Shown here in pieces: positions 56,237 through 64,000 of a stretch of DNA of 64,000 bases. Every line of letters starts with the position of its first letter. Position 1 is the first letter of the stretch. The notes under the pieces were generated by a model, which worked only from the letters and a program-made list of their open reading frames with translations, ran no database searches and was not told the DNA's origin. Origin of the DNA: Papio anubis (lineage: Eukaryota > Chordata > Mammalia > Primates > Cercopithecidae); the NCBI RefSeq assembly GCF_008728515.1, contig NC_044986.1, positions 62,361,159-62,425,158 of the forward strand. The letters are read 5' to 3'. Made by a program: the position numbers and the translations under genes.

Positions 56237-57858
56237 TGTTATGGGATCTTTGGGGTGTTGCTTTTTTGGCCTGAAACCTCTGCCTGGTGGCACCTTTGCC
56301 CGTTTTGCTTGGGCACACTGAACTCATTCTGCCCACCCTGCCTGGCAGGCTGTGCTCAGCTCACACTACCAGCCTGGATCACATGCTTGCCAAGGGTGAG
56401 TGAGGCATAGAGCAGTGAGGGGTGGGTGAGTGAGTGTGGGGTCCGGCCACAGCTCAGTCAGACTTGCCAGCTGCTGCAGTGTGGTAGACAGCTACAGGTG
56501 CCAGCACGGGTGCTGGCTCTCCGCAAGGCATAGTTGAACTAGGCGCACTGCAAGCTGCTTCCCTAGCTGACCCTGATAACATAATTGGCACCTGGAAGCT
56601 TGGAGACACAAGGAACTACAGGAACCCAAAGAGGGAGTCACAGCTCTGGCTCTGGGAGCTCCCAGGTCTGGGATCCCTGAGGCGCAACAGTTCTTCTCTC
56701 CTTCTCTTCACCTGCAACATGGCAAATAAGGGACATGTTTCAGCCCTGTTTGTGTTATAGCTCTTTTAGTTCTGCCATTCAGTGGCTCCCAAGTTCTTGT
56801 CCTGCAACAGGAAGAATGAGGTAGGCAGACAAGTGGAGGGTAAGCAAGATGAAGGGGAGTTTTACTGAGCAATATAACAGCTCACAGAAGTCCTACAGGG
56901 GGTGGCTCCTTTCTGCAGCCAGGGTGTCCTGATGAATGTTCAGCTCCAAGTAGAGAAGAGACTCGGGAGTGGGGAGCTCCTCTCTGCAGGCAGGTCATGC
57001 CATAATTTTGTACTTCTCAGCAAAGAGAAGGCCCTAGTGTGGGTTGCTCTGCCCTACAACTGGTAGTCCTGATGTCTCTGCAAGTCTCTGAAGCTCTCAG
57101 CAGAGAGGAGGCCATAAAGTGGGCGCTCCTCTCAGGTTCTGATCATCCCAACATCTCTCGCTATCAGCAGTGAAGGTAACTCCTCTCTGCAGCTGGTCAT
57201 GCCATTGTCTGCTCACCTCTGGCTGAGACATGGGCTTTTATGGGCTTCAGATGGGAGGAAGTATGCAGTGATTTGGCTCATGGGCGACCACTGGTGGGCC
57301 CAGAAAAGGCACCACAAGTTCCCACTCCAGTACATGGGACTGGCAGCCCAGGCCCCAGTCTTCAGGCCCTCCATGATCTGAAGGTGGGGCCTCATCAGGG
57401 ATGTGCCCCCTTCCACCCAGCAATCTGTTTGCCTCCTGCTGTCATTCACAGTGCCCAGGCTTGGCCCTGACCTTCCTCCAAGATCAGAGCACACACCACA
57501 CTGACAGCAGGGAAAAGCCAGGCAGCAGGAGCAGGCACTTCTGATCGTGAGAGGGCAGAAGGGGCCTTCCTGGGACCCCAAGAGTGCAGGGATGCCTGAG
57601 TCTGCAGCCATGATTTGGACCCAGGGTTGGGGGGTAGGGCTTCTGCTGGCTCCATGGAGCTGGAAGTCAGAATCTGCAGCCACAATTTGGGTGGCTGCAG
57701 CAGTACCCTGGGAGCTCCTGCCCCATCTTGTAAGGGCCAGGGCTCCTGCTTGTCCCCAGCTCCCAGCTGCTCCATGGAGAATGCAGCCCCAGCCATGCCT
57801 CCTTGCTGCCGCCAGCATGATGGCAACAGCAGGCAATCTAGAGCAGCCACTGTCATTA
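56237..57858 (-). mobile_element. Class I ERV solo LTR nested in L1 ORF1 (minus strand), 1,622 bp
   Basis: The segment is flanked by CTTT (56,233-56,236 and 57,859-57,862). Removing it together with one CTTT restores the L1 ORF1 consensus 'gtgacctttcaga'. On the minus strand the order is: a GC-rich U3, a TATA-like CCCATAAAAGCCC near 57,233, an array of degenerate repeats, a polyadenylation-like AGTAAA near 56,860, and an R-U5 stretch like 'cttcatcttgcttaccctcc', ending CCATAACA. The minus-strand start is TA rather than the usual TG, probably a point change. The family is not identified; the 4-bp duplication suits class I. The 207- and 150-codon frames here are composition artefacts. Confidence 0.8.
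56879..57218. repeat. Degenerate tandem array in the LTR, five units of 63-80 bp
   Basis: Units start near 56,879, 56,942, 57,011, 57,092 and 57,159. Each has an 'agctctcagcagagaggagg'-like head, a 'ggtgctcctctctgcagctgg'-like middle and a 'tcctgatgtctctg'-like end. They lie between the TATA-like box and the polyadenylation-like signal of the minus-strand LTR. Confidence 0.75.
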
Positions 57859-58223
57859 CTTTCAGAAAATTAAAAATAGCTATTTTGAGAAAGTTCAATG
57901 AATTTCAAGATGATGGAGAAGGAATTCAGAATTCTATCAGATGATTTTAACAGAGATTGAAATTAAAAAAAAAAAAAGCAGAAATTCTAGACTTGAAAAA
58001 ATGCAATTGACATACTGAACAATGTATCATAGTCTCCTAATAGCAGAATTGATCAAGCAGGAGAATTAGTGAGCTTGAAGATAGGCTATTTGAAAATACA
58101 CAGCCAGGGGAGATAAAAGAAAAAAAGTATTAAAAATTGAAGCATACCTATTAGGCCTAGAAAGTAGCCTCCAAAGGCCAAATCTAAGAATTATTGGGCT
58201 TAAAGAGGATAGAGAGTAGAAAG

Positions 58224-58402
58224 AACTTTGTCTTGTGGTTTGAGTGCCAGCTTAGGCACAGTGAAATAGAACATCAGGTAGATTTCTAAGGGTTTTGACT
58301 CTAATCCCTGGTTCACAGCTAGCATTGCTGGACCTGCCTGGGGTTTAGGGGAACTTGCTATCCTGAAGAGAAGGACACAAACATGACTGACTTCACTACT
58401 TT
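58224..58402 (+). repeat. Ectopic copy of the L1 5'UTR monomer inside ORF1
   Basis: About 180 bp that aligns with the L1's own 5'UTR at about 55,491-55,670. Shared words include GTGGTTTGAGTGC, ATAGAACATCAGGTAGATTT and AAGGACACAAACATG. It interrupts ORF1: TAGAAAG occurs on both sides (58,216-58,222 and 58,412-58,418), and the ORF1 consensus needs it only once. Confidence 0.78.
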
Positions 58403-60708
58403 CTATAGGATTAGAAAGTTAATTCAAAAACATAATTTCAGAGAACTTCCAAAATCTAAGAAAGATATCAATATTTAAGTACAAGAAAGTTATAGAACAC
58501 CATGCAGATGCCACTGAAAGTGGAATACCTCAACACATTTAATAATCAAACTCCCAAAAGTCAAAAATGTTAAAAAAAGGATCATAAATGCAGCAAGAGA
58601 AAAGAAACAAATAACATATAAGAGAGCTACATTACATCTGGCAGCAGGCTTTTCAGTGGAAACCTTATGGGCAGGAGAAAGTGGCATGACATATTTAAAG
58701 TGTTGAAGGAAAAAAACTTTTACCCTACAATAGTATCACTGATGAAAATATCCTTCAAGCCTAAAGGAGAAATAAATACTTTCCCAGACAAACAAAAGCT
58801 GAGGAATTTCATCAACACCAGACCTGTCCTGCAAGAAACTCTATAGGAAGTTCTTCAATCTAAAAGGAAAGGACATTAATGAGCAACAAGAAATCATCTT
58901 AAGGTACAAAACTCACCAGTAATAGTAAGTACACAGAAAAACAAAGAATATTATAACACTTTAATTTGAGGGTATAAACTCCTATTTTAGGTATTAAGTA
59001 ATAGAAAAACTAAATGATGAACCAATGAAAAATAATAATTATATCTTTTCAAGACATAGTATAAGAATACATAAAAACAATAAAAAGTCAAAAGGCAGTG
59101 AGATAAAGTGTAGCATTTCTATTAGTTTTTCTCATTTGTTTGTTTATGCCATCAACTTTAAGTTGTCGTTAGTTTAAAATAATGGATTATAAGATAGTAT
59201 TTGCAAGCCTCATAGTAACCTCAAATCAAAATATACGACAGATACACAAAAAATAAAAAGCAATACATTCATCATGCCAATAATGAAAATTGCCTTCACT
59301 AAAAGGAAGACAGGAAGAAAGAAAAGAAGAAAGAGAAAACCATAAAACAAGCAGAAAAAAAAAATAGCAGGAGTAAGTCCTTATTTATCAATAATAACAT
59401 TAAATGTAAATGGATTAAGCTCTCCAATAAAAAAGACATGGAGTGGATTAATAGATTTTTAAAAAACCACAACAATTTGTTGCCTATAAAAAACATACTT
59501 CACTCACAAAGATAAACACACACTGAAGAAAAGGAATAAAAAAAGATATTTCATGCCAATGGAAACCAAAAACAAGAGTAAGAGTAGCTACACTTATATG
59601 AGACAAAGTAGATTTCAAGGTGAAAACTGTAAGGGAAAAAAAAGGTGATTATATAACGATAAAGGGTTCAATTCAGCAAGAGGATATAGCAATTGTAAAT
59701 ATATATGTACCAAACACTGGAGTACTGAGATATAAATTGCACTAAAGAGAGAGACAGACCTCTTTAGTATTCAACACCTCACTTTTAGTATTGGACAGAT
59801 CTTCCAGGCAGAAAATCAACAAAGAAACCTGGAGGACTCACATTATCTGATTTCAAATCATATTAATACTACAAATCTATAGTAACCAAAATAGCATGGT
59901 GCAGGTATTAAAAGAGACACATAGACCAATGAAATATACCAGAGAACCCAGAAACAAATCCATACAACTATAGTGAACTCATTTTCAAGAAAGGTGCCAA
60001 GAATATACACTGGGGAAAAGACAGTCTCTTCAATAAATGGTGCCGGGGAAACTGTATATCTACATGCAGAAGAATAAAACTAGACCCCTATCTCTCACTA
60101 TATACAAAAAGCTAAGACTAGAAACTATAAAACTACTAAAAGAAAACATTGGGGAAACTCTCCAGAACATGAGTCTGGCAAAGATTTCTTGAGTAATACC
60201 CTACAAGCACAAGAAACCAAAGCAAAAAGGGACACATGAGATCAGATCAAGTTAAAAAAGCTGCACAGCAAAGAAACTATCTACAAAGTGAAGAGACAAC
60301 CACAGAATGTGATAAAATATTTGCAAACTACCCCCCTGAGAAAGGATTAATAACCAGAATATATAAGTAGCTCAAACAACTCTATAGGAAAAAATCTAAT
60401 CATCTGATCAAAAAGTGGGCAAAAGATCTGAATAAACACTTCTCAAAAGAAGACATACAAATGTCAATGGCAAACAGGAATATGAAAGGGTGCTGAACAT
60501 CATTGATCATCAGAGGACTGCAAATCAAAACTACAATATCATCTCACCCCAGTTAAAATGGCTTTTATCCAAAAGACAATCAATAACTAATGCAAATGAG
60601 GATGTGGAGAAAATTGAACTTTTGTACACTGTTGGTGGGGATGTAAATTAGTACAAACACTATGAAGAATAGTTTGGAGTTTCCTCAAACCTCAAAATAC
60701 TAAAAATA

Positions 60709-60828
60709 AGGTGGAGCTTGTAGTGAGCCGGGATAGCATCACTGCACTCCAGCCTGGGCAACAGAGTGAGACTCCATCTCAAAAAAAAAACACACACACA
60801 AAAAAAACAAAACAAAACAAAACAAAAA
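60709..60828 (+). mobile_element. 5'-truncated Alu nested in the L1
   Basis: Only the last part of the Alu right arm is present ('aggtggagcttgtagtgagc' to 'gagactccatctc') plus an (A)n(CA)n(AAAAC)n tail. Flanked by a perfect 10-bp duplication ACTAAAAATA (60,699-60,708 and 60,829-60,838). A short but complete retroposition event. Confidence 0.93.
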
Positions 60829-61566
60829 ACTAAAAATAGAACTAACATACGATCCAGCAATTCCACTGCAAGGTATATACCCAAAGGAAAGGAAATCAGG
60901 AGGTTGAAGTGTTAACTTCACTATCATATTTATTGCAGCATTATTTATAGTAGGCAAGATTTGGAAGCAACTTCAGTGTCCATCATCAGATGAGTGGATA
61001 AAGAAAATGTGGTACATATACACAATGGAGGACTATTCAGTCATAAAAATGATAAGATCTTGTCATTTGCAACAACATGGATGGAACTGGGAGGTCATTA
61101 TGTTAAGTGAAATGAGTCAGGAGTAGAAAGAAATGAGTGAGGAATAGAAATATAAACTTCACATGTTCTCATTTATTTGTGGGAGGTAAAAATTAAAACA
61201 ATTGAATTCATGGAGATAGACGGTAGAAGAATAGTTACCAGAAGCTGGGAAGGGTAGTCAGGGACTTAGTAGGAAGTGGAGATAGTTAATGGGTACAAAA
61301 ACTAGTTAGAAAGAATGAATGAATAAGACCTAGTATTTGATAGTACAACAGAGTAACTATAGTCAATAATAATGTAATTGTCCATTTTAAAATAACTACA
61401 AGGGTATACAATTTGTTTATAACACCAAGGATAAATTCTTGAGGAGACAGATGTCCCATTTACTATGATGTAGTTATTATGCATTACATGTCTATATCAA
61501 ATTATCTCATGTACTCTATATATAATCACACCTACTACGTAGCCTCTACAATTAAAAATAATAATT

Positions 61567-62759
61567 TTTTTGAATGGCCATAGCAAAATTTCTTACAGCA
61601 TCTGGATACATTGCAGCTATAGTAACCTTGTTGTTTTATTATTATCAGTGGTACTTATCAGTTGTGTCTTTTGCTACCCAATTCAATATTCTATAGCTAC
61701 TCAACCACTCTTTGTCTATGCTTCTATGGTTTCTTCTCTTGATATGACAAATGCTTCTCAAATTAATTTATGCATCTTCCTAGTTTTTTCTGTCTAATAA
61801 TGTTGCCGTACGACTGCTCTATCTTCTAGCTTCTGTTCTTCTCAAATATTACTGCTATTTCTATGTGGCCCTTTTCTAGAGTGCCACATAGACCATCAGA
61901 GGATCTGACTAAATTGATTAGTTACCATAGGAAGTGGAGAATGTTAGTACTGTATGTTCTATACCTCTCATATTGCCTTGCCTTGTAAACCATCGATCAT
62001 TCTAGATGATTGAATGAGAGGTGATCCCTGCTCCAATAATCCCTGGCTCGGCTTGCAGAACCACATGGAACTAAACACAGAGATCCGTGCAGCAGGAAAC
62101 TCTTAGAAGGAAACTGAAAATGTCATGTACACAGAGGCTCTCCAGAAACAGTATTGTAGTAAGCAGCCATCTTGTGTGGCCTGTCCTAAAACATTCAGTT
62201 ATTAGTGTCTCTTCCATGGACATCTCTTTTCTTACACTGATCAGTCTTTGTATTCATGAAGCAATACCACATGATTAAGATTATATGAAATTAAAAAAAA
62301 AAATCTGATACTTGACAATGCTTCTCATATTCTTTACTTTCTGAATTTTCTTAGATATTTGGTGATTTTGCTTTGTTAGGATGGAATTTTAGTCATTTTA
62401 TCAGTTTCTAAAAATTCCCCCTTGAAAATTAGATTGGAGTTACATTTTTGTAGGTTATTCATACCTAAATTGGCATTCAAAATATTGAATATTTCTACCA
62501 AGGCAACTATACTAGAGTAAAATCCACTGAGCCAACCTCTTGTAATCCAGAAATTCCAGTATTTCCACAGGGCCAAATTGAAACAAAATGGGAAAATATC
62601 AATAGTAATATGGCTCATATAATAGTAATATTACAGCTATATAATAAATGTTTAATGATATTTCATTATATGAAAATGATTTTAGAATATAAGAAATGCT
62701 AATTACTCTATTTAACACAATAGCTCAGAAATTAGAAATATCAACATTGTTCAAATAAT
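61567..62759. other. Mostly unassigned; possible old minus-strand L1 piece
   Basis: Around 62,330-62,520 the plus strand reads like a very decayed antisense L1 ORF2 stretch ('ttggagttacatttttgtag', 'cctaaattggcattcaaaat'). The rest is unrecognised. The 75-codon frame at 61,570-61,797 has a hydrophobic stretch but no other support. Confidence 0.3.
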
Positions 62760-62985
62760 AAGATAATAACTATTAAGTATTTACTTTGTGCCAGAGTTCC
62801 AAGAGCTTAACTTGCATTGGAGCGTTTAATCCTCAGTGGGAGATTTATCATCCCCATTTTGCAAATGAGGAAACACTTACAAAGAGGTTAAGCAACTTGC
62901 CTAACATAATACAGCTACTAAGTGCTGGAACCAGGATTTAAACTAAACTCCAGGCAGTTTGATCTAAAGATCATATTCTTAACCG
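62760..62985 (+). mobile_element. MIR, nearly full length
   Basis: Textbook MIR order: 'ttactttgtgccagagttcc' near 62,781, 'gtttaatcctcagtgggaga' near 62,824, 'atccccattttgcaaatgag' near 62,851, 'gaggttaagcaacttgccta' near 62,884, 'agctactaagtgctggaacc' near 62,913 and 'ggatttaaactaaactccag' near 62,934. Confidence 0.88.
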
Positions 62986-63409
62986 TTATTAACATCAGTC
63001 TATGAAATATGAAAACCATCAATTTAATCTCACAGAGTCACTTCTTGAGACATATGTCAAGTTTTATATATATTAAGGGCAACTTTGAAAAGAATGCTGT
63101 GTTGATGAGAGTAAAAAAGACAATGATATGTATATTATTTACATTACCCAAATGTTTCTATGATGGTTAAACAAAGTATCAAACTCAGCCTCTTAGCTTG
63201 ACCATGTATGTTTTGTTTTGTTTTTTCTTTTTTTCTTTTAGCTGACTCTTGCTCCTCTCAGGAAGAGAATATATTTTCAAGTTTATTTGTCTAGGCATCA
63301 AATGTTTAAATATTTTAGTCAATTTCTAATTAAAATAATTACTTTTAATCAACATTTTCTTATATCTCTTTCTCATTTTTAATTTCAGAGCAAGATAATT
63401 TCGCATTTC
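62986..63409. other. Unassigned AT-rich sequence
   Basis: T-rich run near 63,213-63,240. No recognised repeat or gene. Confidence 0.4.
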
Positions 63410-63800
63410 TTTAGTCAACAACTAGTTGCTAATTATTTACTATGTGTCAAGTCTTATGATGCTGAAGTGAAGAAAAGAGATTTAAAGTCATAGTTGTGGT
63501 TTCCTGTGGACCTTAAATTCTAGCAGAAAATATGACAAACATTGTAATCAATGCTATCATGGGCAGGTATGTGGTATTATGTGAATATACGGGAATACCT
63601 AATTCATAAACTGGGTTTAGAAAATTCTTACAGAAGAAGGTGGCATCCAAAGAACCAACAATGAATAAAAATTATTATAGATAAAGTAAAGCGGGCCTAA
63701 TGGACTGACAAAATGATTGAGTGTCAAGAGGTGGAAGGACTTGGTGAATAATTTGAAAAGGGACCATCAGCAGATGATAGCCACATTTTTGGCTCCAGCC
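63410..63800 (-). mobile_element. Ancient L2-type repeat (minus strand), diverged
   Basis: Same kind of element as at 19,865: 'attatttactatgtgtcaag' near 63,433, 'gaccttaaattctagcagaa' near 63,510, then the characteristic middle with 'agaaggtggcatcc' near 63,636. Weakly conserved. Confidence 0.45.
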
Positions 63801-63859
63801 ATCAGGTAAATATTAACATTCCTTTAAATTTGCATTTTTGCTTTAAATTGTTTTCATAT

Positions 63860-63995
63860 TTATTATCTTTATTTAATCTGAGAACAACCTTTTGGGAGAT
63901 ACAGAGGTATGCATTTTTCTAGCTGAAAATACAAAGTGTTTACATAATTTGCCTAAAGTCTCAGTTGAAGGGGGTAAGAGAGGGTAGTTAGTGGA
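63860..63995 (+). mobile_element. MIR fragment
   Basis: 'tattatctttatttaatctg' (MIR 'cattatctcatttaatcctc'), 'agaacaaccttttgggagat' and 'cataatttgcctaaagtctc' in MIR order. Truncated by, or close to, the window end. Confidence 0.65.
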
Positions 63996-64000
63996 TTGCA

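Larger units (their letters stand above)
55070..61566 (+). mobile_element. Plus-strand L1 (L1PB/L1MA group) with nested insertions
   Basis: Consensus order: monomeric 5'UTR (55,070 to about 55,800), ORF1 leader and start (about 55,800-56,236), solo LTR insertion (56,237-57,858), ORF1 (57,863-58,860) interrupted by an ectopic 5'UTR monomer at 58,224-58,402, start of ORF2 with the endonuclease region (about 59,390-59,826), a large deletion of about 2 kb, then late ORF2 (59,830-61,180) carrying a truncated Alu, and the 3'UTR ending in 'acaattaaaaataat' near 61,550. No frame is intact. Without the LTR and Alu it is about 4.75 kb, short of a 6-kb L1 mainly because of the ORF2 loss. Confidence 0.88.

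Noticed and set aside
56879..57218. CRISPR-like or other spaced-repeat array
   Set aside because: Five diverged contiguous units with no constant repeat and unique spacer pattern, inside a mammalian ERV LTR. It is a degenerate tandem array.
57213..57836. Minus-strand open frame of 207 codons
   Set aside because: It lies wholly inside the GC-rich solo LTR (56,237-57,858), overlaps other open frames in several phases, and shows no domain. Base composition explains its length.
1..64000. tRNA, snRNA, Y RNA or 7SK pseudogenes
   Set aside because: I looked for their conserved ends and promoter boxes on both strands and found none. Only Alu-type 7SL derivatives are present.

Overview
This window looks like primate nuclear DNA, most likely from an Old World monkey. 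The best lineage clue is a pair of full-length young AluY copies (43,744-44,045 and 46,348-46,661). Both have the right-arm variant GAGCTGAGATCCGGCCACTG, where ordinary AluY has GAGCCGAGATCGCGCCACTG. From memory this variant marks the cercopithecoid AluYRa lineages. The sequence is AT-rich, with no CpG island, no spliced gene that I can support, and no tRNA or other structured RNA gene. Almost every open reading frame is a by-product of a transposon or LTR. I read the window as intergenic (or deep intronic) repeat-rich DNA.

Layout. 1-1,140: fragments of old minus-strand L1, one with a 5' inversion. 1,141-10,300: mostly unassigned AT-rich DNA with a MaLR LTR, L2 and L1M fragments, one Alu and an LTR-like relic near 7.1 kb. 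10,380-13,316: two minus-strand Alus, a (CA)n tract beside a G-rich run, and an LTR relic. 13.3-25.5 kb: quiet, with L2, MIR, a small TA-flanked DNA transposon, a tetranucleotide repeat and an inverted Alu pair. 25.5-31.9 kb: LTR-rich, with a minus-strand solo LTR carrying two minisatellites, a class I LTR, a complete MLT1 LTR-internal-LTR element and another minus-strand LTR. 33.8-35.1 kb: a young 5'-truncated L1PA with target-site duplications and an apparent 3' transduction, followed by an Alu monomer. 35.9-42.3 kb: a nearly full-length but decayed minus-strand L1. 43.1-46.7 kb: MLT1, a 170-bp tandem duplication, an L1M tail, MLT1 and the two AluYRa copies. 46.7-53 kb: mostly unassigned, with an AluJ and L1M tails. 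53.1-61.6 kb: a nested stack of L1M, MaLR LTR, a MER21-like LTR, and a plus-strand L1 that contains a solo LTR, an ectopic copy of its own 5'UTR monomer, a large ORF2 deletion and an Alu fragment. 61.6-64 kb: MIR and L2-like relics.

No genes work together here. The content is a record of retrotransposition and local rearrangement. The points most worth checking are: the L1PA 3' transduction; a 70-bp near-identical segment shared by 27.4 kb and 29.9 kb; the L1 5'UTR monomer copied into ORF1; the two perfect minisatellites inside one LTR; and the 170-bp tandem duplication at an MLT1/L1M boundary. I found no new biological system. Subfamily names come from recalled consensus features, not from a database search.
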